From NCBI GenBank assembly GCA_017470325.1, contig JAFUES010000023.1, forward strand, positions 1 through 64,000: a DNA stretch of 64,000 nucleotides, in the 5' to 3' direction. The first letter of the stretch is position 1; every line of letters begins with the position of its first letter. A program made the position numbers and the translations under genes. A model generated the notes under the pieces. The model searched no databases. It saw nothing but the letters and a program-made list of their open reading frames with translations, and was not told where the DNA came from. This stretch comes from Oscillospiraceae bacterium (GTDB lineage Bacteria; Bacillota_A; Clostridia; Oscillospirales; Oscillospiraceae). Below are positions 36,383-45,914 of the stretch, in pieces.

Positions 36383-37489
36383 TCAGTCGCCGTCGAAGTC
36401 GGCGGCGCTGACGTCCACACCGGCCCGGCCTGCCACCTGAGCCGCCTTGCGGGACTGGGGAGACATAAGCTTGTAGGCATTGTCGCGGATCTGCTGCTCG
36501 ACCTTCTCGCGAACCTCGTCGTTCTGCTGCAGGTATTCCTTCACACCGTCGCGGCCCTGAATGCGCTGGCCGTCCACAGTGAACCAGGCGCCGGCCTTGT
36601 CGATGATCTCCAGCTTCACGCCCATGTCCACGATCTCACCTACGCGGGAGATGCCTTCGCCGTACATGATGTCGAACTCCGCCTCGCGGAAGGGGGGAGC
36701 TACCTTGTTCTTGACCACCTTGGCCCGGGTGCGGTTGCCGATCATCTCGCCGTTGACCTTCAGGGTCTCGATACGGCGCACGTCGATACGCACGGAAGCA
36801 TAGTACTTCAGGGCCAGACCGCCGGGCGTGGTCTCGGGGTTGCCGTACATAACACCGATCTTCTGACGCAGCTGGTTGATGAAGATGACGGTGCAGTTGT
36901 TCTTGGAGATGGCGCCGGCCAGACGACGCATGGCCTGGCTCATGAGGCGGGCCAGAGCGCCCACCACAGTATCGCCCACTTCGCCCTCCAGTTCTACCCG
37001 GGGGATCAAGGCGGCCACAGAGTCGATGACCAGCACGTCGATGGCGCCGGAGCGGACCAGAGACTCCGCAATGTCCAGGGCCTGCTCGCCGGTGTCCGGC
37101 TGGGAGATCAGGAGGCTGTCGATGTCCACACCCAGGGCGCGGGCATAAGCGGGCTCCAATGCGTGCTCCACGTCGATGTAAGCGGCCTCACCACCATTTT
37201 TCTGAGCAGAGGCCACCACATGCAGGGCGAGAGTGGTCTTACCGGAGGCCTCAGGCCCGTAGATCTCTACGATACGGCCCCGGGGGACGCCGCCGATACC
37301 CAACGCCAGGTCCAGGGACAGAGAGCCGGTGGACAGAGCTTCAACATTAACGGGAATATCATCGCCCAGACGCATGATGGTGCCCTTGCCGTAATCCTTT
37401 TCGATTTTGGCAATGGCGGTTTCCAGCGCCTTTTTCTTATCGCCGGAGGCGGGGGTGACGATCGCGGGGATTTTTTTCTTATCAGCCAT
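36383..37489 (-). CDS. recA: Recombinase RecA
   Basis: A 368-residue Rec[10 protein letters not shown] is the Walker [16 protein letters not shown] and [17 protein letters not shown] are diagnostic, and [17 protein letters not shown] leads into the C-terminal half. It carries out strand exchange and stimulates LexA cleavage. It starts 33 bp after prmC ends; I see no GAAC-N4-GTTC LexA box in the 33-bp gap or the adjoining end of prmC, so it may be co-transcribed with upstream genes. Confidence 0.98.
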   Translation of the reverse strand: MADKKKIPAIVTPASGDKKKALETAIAKIEKDYGKGTIMRLGDDIPVNVEALSTGSLSLDLALGIGGVPRGRIVEIYGPEASGKTTLALHVVASAQKNGGEAAYIDVEHALEPAYARALGVDIDSLLISQPDTGEQALDIAESLVRSGAIDVLVIDSVAALIPRVELEGEVGDTVVGALARLMSQAMRRLAGAISKNNCTVIFINQLRQKIGVMYGNPETTPGGLALKYYASVRIDVRRIETLKVNGEMIGNRTRAKVVKNKVAPPFREAEFDIMYGEGISRVGEIVDMGVKLEIIDKAGAWFTVDGQRIQGRDGVKEYLQQNDEVREKVEQQIRDNAYKLMSPQSRKAAQVAGRAGVDVSAADFDGD

Positions 37490-37522
37490 GGTGTTCTCTC
37501 CTTATATCAATCAATCCGGTAT

Positions 37523-38398
37523 TCAAAACATTTCACTGTCGTTATACGCCTTGCCGAACACGACCCGTTCGACCCCGAGGGTATCCACACGGGTATCGGC
37601 GGCGGCAAAACCAGCGGACAGGAGCATCTCCTTAACGATCTCCGCCTGCCCCTCGCCTACTTCGAACAGCAGATAGCCGCCGGGCTTGAGCAGGGACTTC
37701 CAATACTTGATGATGCTCTTATAGAATTTCAAACCGTCCTCGCCGCCGTCCAGGGCCCAGATGGGCTCATAGTCCCGCACGGAGCGGTCCAGCGCCATGA
37801 TCTCGGCGCTGGCTATGTAGGGCGGATTGGACACGATCATGTCGAACTGTCCCATCCCCAGTGGCGGGGAGGAGGTGGCGTCCGCCTGCATACAGATCAC
37901 CCGTCCGTTCAAGCGGTTGGCGGCCACGTTGGTTCGGCACACCTCCAGCGCCCGGGCGCTGATATCTACAGCCATCAGCTTGGTGGCGGGCAGCTCGTGC
38001 CCCAGGGCACAGGTGATGCAGCCGCTGCCGCAGCAAAGGTCCAGGATACGCGCGTTCATGTTCCGGCCGATCAGCAGAGCTTTGGCGGTGTCCACCAGCA
38101 GCTCCGTATCCATCCGGGGGATCAGCACGTCCGGTGTGACGGTCATTGGCAGACCGTAGAACTCCCAGGTGCCGGTGATGTAGGCTACCGGCTCGCCGTT
38201 CATGCGGCGCTCGAGATAGTCCATCACCCGGTCTTCCACGGCATTGGTGGTGTAGAGCTTCAGATCCCGCAGCAGGTCGGGCACAGTCTTCCCGGCAGCC
38301 TGGGCCACCAGGATGCGGGCCTCCAGATTATAAGCCTCCACGCCATGCTGGCGCAGGACGGTCCGCGCGGTCATATAAATGTCGTTATAGGTCTTCAT
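37523..38398 (-). CDS. prmC: Peptide chain release factor N5-glutamine methyltransferase
   Basis: A 291-residue enzyme. The N-terminal helical domain is followed by a Rossmann methyltransferase with VLIPRMDTELLVD, ILDLCCGSGCITCALG (SAM binding) and the catalytic NPPY in VSNPPYIASAEI. It methylates the GGQ glutamine of release factors RF1 and RF2. It lies 42 bp after the DUF1385 gene; prfA, often a third partner, is not in the window. Confidence 0.94.
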   Translation of the reverse strand: MKTYNDIYMTARTVLRQHGVEAYNLEARILVAQAAGKTVPDLLRDLKLYTTNAVEDRVMDYLERRMNGEPVAYITGTWEFYGLPMTVTPDVLIPRMDTELLVDTAKALLIGRNMNARILDLCCGSGCITCALGHELPATKLMAVDISARALEVCRTNVAANRLNGRVICMQADATSSPPLGMGQFDMIVSNPPYIASAEIMALDRSVRDYEPIWALDGGEDGLKFYKSIIKYWKSLLKPGGYLLFEVGEGQAEIVKEMLLSAGFAAADTRVDTLGVERVVFGKAYNDSEMF

Positions 38399-38440
38399 TG
38401 TCTTCTCCCTTCTGCCGAAGCAGAGGTGTTGTCCGGGGCT

Positions 38441-39394
38441 TTAAGCGCCCCAAAGGTCCGTGCCCCGCTGGTCGGGGATGACCAGTTCCATGGAGCGGAT
38501 GGCGCATTCGATCATGGAGTCGTCCGGCTCGTTGGTGGTGATCCGCTGCAGCCATTTGCCGGGGGCGGACAGGATCGCGGAAAGCCAGTTGTCATGGGCG
38601 CCGCACCAGCGGTTGATCTCGTAGCTGATGCCCACCACCACCGGCAGCAGCAGCAGGTGCCAGCCCACCCGGGCAAAGGTGTTGTCCACCCGGACCAGGG
38701 CATTGACCAGGATGCTCACCAGCACTACCACCAGCAGAAAGCTGGTGCCGCAGCGGGGATGGAAGCGGGATTCCGTCCGCACATTCTCCACCGTCAGGGG
38801 CTTGCCGTGCTCATAGCAGAAAATGGTCTTGTGCTCGGCCCCGTGGTAGGCAAAGAGCCGGTGGATGTCGTTCATCCGGGCGACCAGCGCCATGTACAGC
38901 AGCAGGATCGCCACTTTGAAAACGCCCTCGGAGAGGTTTCGCAGCAGATAGGTTTTTGTCAGAGGCTTGAGCAGACCCACAATGAAGGCGGGCAAAAAGA
39001 CAAAGAGAAACATGGCCAGGGCGATGCCCATCACCACGGCCACGCCTATGATCAGCTTTTGGGCCTTTTCCTCGGGGAAGTGATTTTCGATCCACTGATC
39101 TACCTTGTCCGGCTCGCCCTGCTCCTCCAGGGGCACCAGGCTGGCCGAATAGGTCAGCGCCTGCATACCTTTGACCATGGATTCCAGAAAGGTGGCGCAG
39201 CCGCGGATCAGCGGCAGTTTTAAAATGGGGTAGCGGTCCCGGATGGTGGAGACGTCCTCCACCTTCTCCACAAGACCCTCTGCGGTGCGGCATACGATGG
39301 CCTGCTTTTTGGGGCCGCGCATCAGGATGCCTTCGATCAGCGCCTGACCGCCAATGGAGGTGCGGAAGGCGCAGGAAGAATTGCTTTGGGGCAT
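38441..39394 (-). CDS. DUF1385-family membrane protein (YqhQ-like)
   Basis: A 317-residue protein with several hydrophobic segments. The N-terminal GGQALIEGILMRGPKKQAI and the central YHGAEHKTIFCYEHG with RFHPRCGTSFLLVVV are the diagnostic motifs of DUF1385. The function is unknown; the gene is commonly found beside prmC and prfA in Clostridia, as here. Conserved His and Cys residues suggest metal binding. Confidence 0.9.
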   Translation of the reverse strand: MPQSNSSCAFRTSIGGQALIEGILMRGPKKQAIVCRTAEGLVEKVEDVSTIRDRYPILKLPLIRGCATFLESMVKGMQALTYSASLVPLEEQGEPDKVDQWIENHFPEEKAQKLIIGVAVVMGIALAMFLFVFLPAFIVGLLKPLTKTYLLRNLSEGVFKVAILLLYMALVARMNDIHRLFAYHGAEHKTIFCYEHGKPLTVENVRTESRFHPRCGTSFLLVVVLVSILVNALVRVDNTFARVGWHLLLLPVVVGISYEINRWCGAHDNWLSAILSAPGKWLQRITTNEPDDSMIECAIRSMELVIPDQRGTDLWGA

Positions 39395-39414
39395 ATCAGA
39401 CTCCTATGGGTGCT

Positions 39415-40404
39415 TTATTTGGTGCTCTTGGGCAGGATGATCTTCACCAGACAGCCGCCGCCGATGGCGTTTTCGATGGTCATGGTGCCCTTGTGGCGGG
39501 TGACGATCTCATCACAGACCGCAAGGCCGATGCCGGTACCGCGGTTTTTGGAACTGCCCTTGTAAAATTTCTCTTTCACGTGGGGGAGTTCCGCCTCGGG
39601 GATGCCGTGGCCGTAGTCACGCACACTGATGTGTACCCCGTCATCCTTGGACCGCAGGGACACATCCACCAGCTTGCCGTCGCCACCGTGGTTCATGGCG
39701 TTGTCCAGCAGGTTCAAAAACACCTGCTTGAGCCGCTCCGGATCGCCGGGGATCAGCGGGATCTCCGAGGGCGGGGCGGAGTAGTTGATGGTGATGCCCG
39801 CCTGGCGCATCAACTCCCCGTAGGTGAAGATGGCGTCCTCCAGCTCGGCGGCGATATCGATCAGCTCGATACGCAGATTGAAGCGGCCGTCCTGGATGCG
39901 GGTAAACTCCAACAGCTCGGTGACCAGACCGGTAAGCCGTTCGGCCTCCTTGGAAATGATGTGGATGCCCCGCAGGGAGTCCCCCTCCACTGCCGGATCG
40001 TAGGCGATGGTCTCCGCCCAGCCGGTGATGGCCGTCAGCGGTGTGCGCAGCTCATGGGAGACCTGGGAGATGAACTCGGTTCGGGATTTCTCCGCCATGG
40101 CCACCTGCTGGGACATGTTGTTGATCTCATCGGTCAGGCGACCTATTTCATTGTCGTTGTGTTTTTCAAGCTGGCTGCCGTAGCTGCCTGCGGCGATCTG
40201 GGAGGCAAAGTCCGTCAGCCGGTCGATGGGATCCGACACATTGCGCCAGAACCAGATGATCAGCAAAATGACGCACAGACATACGGCGACCATGGCGCTC
40301 ATGGCCAGGATCAGCATGCCGCGGGTGACTGCCCACACGCCCAGCAGAAGCAGCGCCAGCACGGCGATCCCGGCCAGCAGCAGCTGGATCTTCAGATTTT
40401 TCAA
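39415..40404 (-). CDS. Membrane sensor histidine kinase
   Basis: A 329-residue kinase: two adjacent membrane helices with hardly any extracytoplasmic loop, a HAMP segment (WRNVSDPIDRLTDFASQIAAG), a HisKA domain with the phospho-His in SHELRTPLTAITGW (~117), and an ATPase domain with N-box NLLDNAMNHGG, VRDYGHGIPE and GTGIGLAVC. The lack of an outer sensor domain suggests sensing within the membrane. It follows its response regulator by 60 bp and is upstream of DUF1385. Confidence 0.92.
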   Translation of the reverse strand: MKNLKIQLLLAGIAVLALLLLGVWAVTRGMLILAMSAMVAVCLCVILLIIWFWRNVSDPIDRLTDFASQIAAGSYGSQLEKHNDNEIGRLTDEINNMSQQVAMAEKSRTEFISQVSHELRTPLTAITGWAETIAYDPAVEGDSLRGIHIISKEAERLTGLVTELLEFTRIQDGRFNLRIELIDIAAELEDAIFTYGELMRQAGITINYSAPPSEIPLIPGDPERLKQVFLNLLDNAMNHGGDGKLVDVSLRSKDDGVHISVRDYGHGIPEAELPHVKEKFYKGSSKNRGTGIGLAVCDEIVTRHKGTMTIENAIGGGCLVKIILPKSTK

Positions 40405-40464
40405 TTTCGGTCAGTCTTTCTAAACGGAATGATTGTCAGGAGACCCGCCGGAGCGGGCGGGGGA

Positions 40465-41154
40465 TCAATAGCCCCACTTATAGCCGTAGCCCCAGACGGT
40501 GGTCAGGAATTCGGGCTCGGTGGGATCGGACTCGATCTTGATGCGCAGGCGGCGGATGTTCACGTCTACGGTCTTCAGCTCACCGGTGAAATCGCTGCCC
40601 CAGACGGCGGAGAGGATATCCTCGCGGGACATGGCGCGGCCGGGATTCTCCATGAAGAGCTTCATCAGCAGATACTCGATCTGGGTCAGCTTCAGCCGCT
40701 GGCCGTTCTTTTCCAGGGTCCGGTTGCGGGTATTGAGCAGGAAGGGGCCGCTGACGATCTCGGTGCTGGCTTTCTCATCCTCGTCGATGCCCAGGCGGCG
40801 GATCAGCGCGTCCACACGCGCGGTCAACTCGGCCGGGGAGAAGGGCTTGGTCACATAGTCGTCCGCGCCGGTCATCAGGCCGGTGACCTTATCGATCTCC
40901 TGGCTCTTGGCGGTGAGCATGATGATGCCCATCTTGGAGCCGGAGGCGCGGATCCTGCGGCAGACCTCGAAGCCGTCGATATCGGGCAGCATCACGTCCA
41001 GCAGGGCAAGACAGATATCCGGATTGACCTTCAGCATCTCCAAGGCCTGGGCGCCGGTCTCCGCCTCGATAGGCTCAAAACCGCTGCGGCGCAGATTGAT
41101 GACCACAAAACTGCGGATGTTGGCCTCGTCTTCGAGAACAAGGATCTTTTTCAT
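40465..41154 (-). CDS. OmpR/PhoB-family response regulator
   Basis: A 229-residue regulator. The receiver has acidic residues EDE (8-10), phospho-acceptor Asp-53 in LLDVMLPDIDG, and the conserved Lys in VTKPFSPAEL; the C-terminal winged helix ends in TVWGYGYKW. It is first in the minus-strand run and pairs with the downstream kinase. The regulated genes are unknown. Confidence 0.93.
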   Translation of the reverse strand: MKKILVLEDEANIRSFVVINLRRSGFEPIEAETGAQALEMLKVNPDICLALLDVMLPDIDGFEVCRRIRASGSKMGIIMLTAKSQEIDKVTGLMTGADDYVTKPFSPAELTARVDALIRRLGIDEDEKASTEIVSGPFLLNTRNRTLEKNGQRLKLTQIEYLLMKLFMENPGRAMSREDILSAVWGSDFTGELKTVDVNIRRLRIKIESDPTEPEFLTTVWGYGYKWGY

Positions 41155-41211
41155 GGTATTTTATCCCCCTTGTGAGAGTCATATTTCGTTCAGGTTGCAA
41201 TTTGACAAGTA

Positions 41212-41245
41212 ATTATAACATAGGTTTTACAAAAATGGTAGTCAA
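41212..41245 (-). promoter_or_regulatory. Promoter of the two-component/recA run
   Basis: On the minus strand an extended -10 TGTTATAAT occupies 41212-41220. TTGACT (41240-41245) is 17 bp from an overlapping TATGTT (41217-41222) and 22 bp from TATAAT, so either -10 may be used. It drives the response regulator gene. Confidence 0.6.
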
Positions 41246-41322
41246 AGTTTCAATAATTCGCAGTTTCTTTTGCGTAAAAATGACAGATGCTTATAGAAAA
41301 TCCGGGAATCGGGCTTTTGCGA

Positions 41323-41351
41323 TTGATTCTTTTTGCCCAAACTGATACAAT
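41323..41351 (+). promoter_or_regulatory. Promoter giving an apparently leaderless mRNA
   Basis: TTGATT (41323-41328), 17 bp, TACAAT (41346-41351). The ATG at 41359 begins 7 nt after the -10, at the expected transcription start. Confidence 0.7.
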
Positions 41352-41358
41352 CATTTTT

Positions 41359-43941
41359 ATGCAAAACAGAAAAAATTCAGTGATCGGCATTCTGGCCCAT
41401 GTGGACGCGGGGAAAACGACCCTCTCCGAGGCCATGCTGTATCTATCGGGAAAAATCAAAAAGCTGGGGCGGGTGGACCACCGGGACAGCTATCTGGATA
41501 CCCACCGCCTGGAGCGGGAGCGAGGCATCACCATTTTCTCCAAGCAGGCTCTTTTCGAGCTGCCGCATACCATGGTGACGCTGCTGGATACGCCGGGCCA
41601 CGCGGACTTCTCCGCGGAGATGGAGCGGACGCTGCAGGTATTGGACTGCGCCGTGCTGGTCATCAGCGGCACCGACGGTGTGCAGGCCCACACGGAGACC
41701 CTGTGGCGGTTGCTGCGGCGCTATCAGGTGCCCTGCTTCCTGTTTGTGACCAAAATGGATCTGCCGGGCAGCGACAAGGCGGCGCTGATGGCCCAACTGC
41801 AGAAGCGTCTGGGAGAGAACTGCGTGGACTTTTCCACACCCGGCGAGGATTTCCAGGAGCGCCTGGCTCTGTGCAGCGAGCGGGCCATGGAGCGGTATCT
41901 GGAGAGCGGCGCGCTGGACGAAGGGGAAATCGCCGGCATGATCGCCCGCCGGGAGCTATACCCCTGCTTCTTCGGCTCGGGCTTGAAGCTGGAGGGTGTG
42001 GAGCAACTGCTGGACGCGCTGGACCGTTATGCCCCAATGCAGCCGGACCGGGACGCCTTTGCCTCGAAGGTCTTCAAGATCGCACGCGACGCCCAGGGCA
42101 ACCGCATGACTTACCTGAAGGTCACCGGTGGGAATCTGGCTGTGCGCACCGCCCTGCGCTATCAGGATGAGAGCGGGCAGGAGCGGGAGGAAAAATGTAC
42201 CCAGCTGCGCCTCTATTCCGGGATGAAATTCGAGACGGCGGAGACGGTGGGCTGCGGCCAGGTCTGCGCTGTCCTGGGGCTGACCGATACCTGGCCCGGA
42301 CAGGGCCTGGGCGCGGAGCCGGACTCGGCCCGACAGGTGTTGGAGCCGGTGCTCAGCTATCGGGTGATCCTGCCGGAGGGGGTAGACGCGGCGGTCATGC
42401 TGCCGAAGCTCCAGTTGCTGGGGGAGGAAGACCCGCAGCTGCATGTGGTCTGGAACAGCCGGAACCAGGAGATCGCTGTGCGGCTCATGGGCAAGATCCA
42501 GACGGAGATCTTCAAGAGCCTGGTCAAGGACCGCTTTGACGTGGACGTGGAGCTGGACGCCGGGCACATCCTGTACCGGGAGACTATCGCGGACACCGTG
42601 GAGGGTGTGGGGCATTTCGAGCCCCTGCGCCATTACGCGGAGGTGCATCTGCTGTTGGAGCCGCTGCCCAACGGCAGCGGGATCGTGCTGGACACGATCT
42701 GTCCCGAGGACGCCCTGGACCGGAACTGGCAGCGTCTGATCCTGACCCATCTGCAGGAAAAACAGCATCTGGGCGTGCTGACCGGCTCGCCCATCACAGA
42801 CATCAAGATCACCCTGACGGCAGGCCGTGCCCACCTGAAACACACCGAGGGCGGGGATTTCCGCCAGGCCACCTACCGGGCGGTCCGGCAGGGACTGATG
42901 CAGGCCAGGTCCGTTCTGCTGGAGCCTTTCTACGCCTTTACTCTGGAGGTGCCTGCCGAACAGATCGGCCGGGCCATCAGTGATGTGCGTAGCATGAATG
43001 GTACTTTTTCCTCACCGGAGGAGTTCGATGGCATGATGCGCCTGACGGGCAGCGCCCCGGTGGCCGCCATGAACGGCTACCTGACGGAGTTGTTGGCCTA
43101 TACCCGGGGCCGGGGCCGTCTCAGCCTGCGCCCGGACGGCTATAAGCCCTGCCGCAGGCAGGAGGAGATCGTGGAGAGCGTCGGCTACGATCCGGAGAAC
43201 GATCCGGACAATACGCCGGATTCCGTATTTTGTGCCCACGGCGCGGGTCACACGGTCAAGTGGGACCAGGTGCGGGACTATATGCATCTGGACAGTACCC
43301 TGCGCAAGCCGGAGGAAGCGGCGCCCCTGCCGGTCCACCGCAGTCTGAGCATCGATGAGCGGGAACTGGAAGCCATCATGGAGCGGGAGTTCGGTCCTAT
43401 CCGGCGGCCTATGTACCAGAGCCCGGTCCGAAAGGAGGCTCCTGCCGCCGCCACCCAGACTGAGAGCCGCAAGCAGTATATCATCGTGGACGGCTATAAT
43501 TTGATCTTCGCCTGGGATGAGTTGAAGGCCCTGGCGGCGGAGCGGCTGGATCTGGCCAGAGGACGGCTGATGGACATGCTCTCCAATTACTGCGGCTATA
43601 CCAGGGCTGAGCTGGTCCTGGTCTTTGACGGCTACCGTACGCCCGGCAATCCGGGGGAGCGGAGCGAGTACCACAACATCCATGTGGCCTACACCAAGGA
43701 CGGGGAGACCGGCGACGCCTATATTGAGCGCATCGTGGATGAGATCGGCAAAAACTACGCGGTGCGGGTCATCACCAGCGACAATCTGATCCGCCTGTCG
43801 GCACTGCGCTCCGGTGTGCTGCGCACCTCATCCAAGGAGTTTGCGGGTGAAGTGGAATGGGTGCTGGAACAGATCGACGCCATTTTGAAAAAGAGCAATC
43901 TGGACGCGCACAAGACGAGGCTGAAAGATGGAAAACAATGA
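41359..43941 (+). CDS. TetM/EF-G-like ribosomal GTPase fused to a C-terminal Rae1/YacP NYN ribonuclease domain
   Basis: About 860 residues. The GTPase domain has GILAHVDAGKTTLSEAML (G1), RGITI, DTPGH (G3) and TKMD (G4); domains II-V follow as in ribosomal protection proteins and EF-G. After a short linker the last ~150 residues (from ~707: YIIVDGYNLIFAWDEL, LVLVFDGYRTPG, VRVITSDNLIRLSALRSG) match the NYN_YacP domain of Rae1, a ribosome-associated A-site mRNA endonuclease in Bacillus subtilis. The fusion should bind the ribosomal A site; whether it gives antibiotic protection, rescue or mRNA cleavage is unknown. An upstream ATG at 41287 precedes the promoter, so 41359 is chosen. It overlaps ylmH by 14 nt. 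Confidence 0.88.
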   Translation: MQNRKNSVIGILAHVDAGKTTLSEAMLYLSGKIKKLGRVDHRDSYLDTHRLERERGITIFSKQALFELPHTMVTLLDTPGHADFSAEMERTLQVLDCAVLVISGTDGVQAHTETLWRLLRRYQVPCFLFVTKMDLPGSDKAALMAQLQKRLGENCVDFSTPGEDFQERLALCSERAMERYLESGALDEGEIAGMIARRELYPCFFGSGLKLEGVEQLLDALDRYAPMQPDRDAFASKVFKIARDAQGNRMTYLKVTGGNLAVRTALRYQDESGQEREEKCTQLRLYSGMKFETAETVGCGQVCAVLGLTDTWPGQGLGAEPDSARQVLEPVLSYRVILPEGVDAAVMLPKLQLLGEEDPQLHVVWNSRNQEIAVRLMGKIQTEIFKSLVKDRFDVDVELDAGHILYRETIADTVEGVGHFEPLRHYAEVHLLLEPLPNGSGIVLDTICPEDALDRNWQRLILTHLQEKQHLGVLTGSPITDIKITLTAGRAHLKHTEGGDFRQATYRAVRQGLMQARSVLLEPFYAFTLEVPAEQIGRAISDVRSMNGTFSSPEEFDGMMRLTGSAPVAAMNGYLTELLAYTRGRGRLSLRPDGYKPCRRQEEIVESVGYDPENDPDNTPDSVFCAHGAGHTVKWDQVRDYMHLDSTLRKPEEAAPLPVHRSLSIDERELEAIMEREFGPIRRPMYQSPVRKEAPAAATQTESRKQYIIVDGYNLIFAWDELKALAAERLDLARGRLMDMLSNYCGYTRAELVLVFDGYRTPGNPGERSEYHNIHVAYTKDGETGDAYIERIVDEIGKNYAVRVITSDNLIRLSALRSGVLRTSSKEFAGEVEWVLEQIDAILKKSNLDAHKTRLKDGKQ

Positions 43942-44674
43942 ATTGCTGCGCCGCGCGGAGGATCTGAGGGAGCGCTGTGAACGTACGGGGACGGTCACCC
44001 TGACAGGCTTTCTCACCCCGGCGGAGCGTTACCAGCTGGAAAACTGGGGAAAATATCTGCCGGACTGTCAGCTGGTTTTCCACGGCGGGCAGGCGGACTG
44101 CGAGCGGACCGTGGGCTTTTTCCTGCCCGACTATATGACACTGGAGGATCTGGATGTACAGGAGTACATCCACGCCATGAAGCTGACGGCCCATTTTGGC
44201 AATCCCGGACACCGGGACTATATGGGCGCGGTGCTGGGCATGGGTGTGGGCCGGGAATGGGTCGGCGATATCCGGGTAGAAGGGGAGAACGCCTATATCT
44301 TTTGCCTGCCCAGTGTGCTGCGGCACCTGCTGAGCATCGAAAAGGTGGGGTGCTGGGGGGTCAAGGCCGAGGAAATGGCCCTTGCCGAGCTCCCGGAACC
44401 AAAGCGCCAGGTACAGGAAAAGAGCTTTTCCGTGCAGAGCCTGCGGCTGGATGCGGTGGTGGGCGGCATGTTCAACCTCTCCCGCACCGAGGCGGCCCGC
44501 CAGATCTCCGCCGGCAATGTCAGTTTAAACTATTCCGAGTCCCTTAAAACGGACAATGCTGTGCATGAGGGCGATATCGTGTCCCTGCGCGGCGCGGGAA
44601 AAGGCAAAGTGACCGGTACAGGCGGCACCTCCCGCAAGGGGAGGCTGTTCGTCTATGCCGAGATATACAAGTGA
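43928..44674 (+). CDS. ylmH: YlmH-like S4-domain RNA-binding protein
   Basis: A 248-residue protein. The N-terminal part (TGFLTPAERYQLENW, VFFLPDY-like GFFLPDYMTLED, ALNINHFGNP-type region HFGNPGHRDYMGAVLG, GREWVGDI) matches YlmH, and the last ~70 residues form an S4 domain (SLRLDAVVGGMFNLSRTEAA). YlmH binds large ribosomal subunits and has been linked to ribosome-associated quality control in B. subtilis. It is usually in the division cluster near divIVA; here it overlaps the TetM-Rae1 fusion gene by 14 nt, a link worth noting. Confidence 0.87.
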   Translation: MENNELLRRAEDLRERCERTGTVTLTGFLTPAERYQLENWGKYLPDCQLVFHGGQADCERTVGFFLPDYMTLEDLDVQEYIHAMKLTAHFGNPGHRDYMGAVLGMGVGREWVGDIRVEGENAYIFCLPSVLRHLLSIEKVGCWGVKAEEMALAELPEPKRQVQEKSFSVQSLRLDAVVGGMFNLSRTEAARQISAGNVSLNYSESLKTDNAVHEGDIVSLRGAGKGKVTGTGGTSRKGRLFVYAEIYK

Positions 44675-44684
44675 GGATGGAAGC

Positions 44685-45902
44685 ATGAGAGCATATGAGA
44701 GATTGATCCGCTATGCGCGGATCCATACGGCCAGCGCCGAGGACAGTGAGCAGACGCCCACCACCAGGCGACAGTTTGATCTGAGCCGCCTGTTGGCGGA
44801 GGAGATGCGGCAGTTGGGCTTTGCGGAGGTCTATGAGGATGCCCACGCCTATGTGTACGGCGCATTGCCTGCGACACAGGGCTGTGAGGACAGGCCCTGC
44901 GTGGGCTTCATCGCCCATATCGACACGGTCCCGGATTTCAGTGGGGAAAACGTGCAGCCACAGCTCCATGAGCAGTATGACGGCGGCGACGTGCCGCTGG
45001 GGGACAGCGGACGGGTGCTGTCTCCGGCGCAGTTTCCCCATCTGACGGCCTGGAAAGGGCAGACGCTGATCACCACCGACGGGACCACGGTCCTGGGCGC
45101 CGACGACAAGGCCGGCGTGGCGGAAATCATGACGGCCTGCGAGCGCTTGCTGGCAGAAAAGCGTCCCCATGGCAGGATCGCCGTATGCTTTACACCGGAC
45201 GAGGAAGTGGGCCACGGTGCGGCACTGCTGGACCTGGAGCGGCTGGGCGCGGCCTTCGCCTATACGGTGGACGGGGGAGAGCTGGAGGAGATCAATTATG
45301 AGACCTTCAACGCTGCCGCGGCCCATTGGGAGATCCGGGGCTTCAATATCCACCCGGGCGAAGCCAAGGATAAAATGATCAACGCAAGTCAGGTGGCTAT
45401 GGAGATCAACGGTCTTCTGCCCGCCGGGGAACGGCCGGAGCACACTGAGGGCTATGAGGGCTTTTATCACTTGACGGACATGCAGGGCAACGTGGAGCGG
45501 GCGGAGCTGGATTATATCGTCCGGGACCACGACGCGGTTGCCTTTCAGGCGCGGCTGGACCGTCTGCGTCAGATCGAGAGTTCGATCAACGAGAAATACG
45601 GCGAGGGCACGGCGACACTGACGCTCCGGCAGCAGTACCGGAACATGGCGGAAAAGCTGCGGGAGCACATGGACGTAGTGGACCTGGCCCGCCGGGCGAT
45701 CCGGGCAGCGGGCCTTGCGCCGGTGGATGTGCCAATCCGCGGTGGGACCGACGGCGCGCAGCTGTCATTTCGCGGTCTGCCCTGCCCCAATATCGGCACC
45801 GGCGGCGCCTGCTTCCACGGACCCTACGAGCATATCACCGTGGAGAACATGGACAAAGCAGTTGACATAATCTTGAACATTGTGGACGGGATCCCGGACT
45901 GA
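44685..45902 (+). CDS. pepT: Peptidase T (tripeptide aminopeptidase)
   Basis: A 405-residue M20 metallopeptidase. GFIAHIDTVPDFSGENVQP supplies a zinc His/Asp, TDGTTVLGADDKAGVAEIMT the bridging Asp, and FTPDEEVGHGA the catalytic Glu pair; RGGTDGAQLSFRGLPCPN completes the PepT signature. It removes N-terminal residues from tripeptides in the cytoplasm. ATG at 44685 has GAGGATGG upstream. It follows ylmH by 10 bp and precedes an MFS transporter by about 12 bp. Confidence 0.95.
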   Translation: MRAYERLIRYARIHTASAEDSEQTPTTRRQFDLSRLLAEEMRQLGFAEVYEDAHAYVYGALPATQGCEDRPCVGFIAHIDTVPDFSGENVQPQLHEQYDGGDVPLGDSGRVLSPAQFPHLTAWKGQTLITTDGTTVLGADDKAGVAEIMTACERLLAEKRPHGRIAVCFTPDEEVGHGAALLDLERLGAAFAYTVDGGELEEINYETFNAAAAHWEIRGFNIHPGEAKDKMINASQVAMEINGLLPAGERPEHTEGYEGFYHLTDMQGNVERAELDYIVRDHDAVAFQARLDRLRQIESSINEKYGEGTATLTLRQQYRNMAEKLREHMDVVDLARRAIRAAGLAPVDVPIRGGTDGAQLSFRGLPCPNIGTGGACFHGPYEHITVENMDKAVDIILNIVDGIPD

Positions 45903-45914
45903 GAGGGGATGGCA

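Noticed and set aside
35744..39223. Very long plus-strand open frame (over 1,100 codons) opposite recX, recA, prmC and the DUF1385 gene
   Set aside because: It is an antisense shadow produced by GC-rich codon use; the minus-strand genes have clear motifs and ribosome binding sites.
40438..40460. GC-rich hairpin between the response regulator and kinase genes as a terminator
   Set aside because: No T run follows on the minus strand, and the two genes are functionally paired and close.
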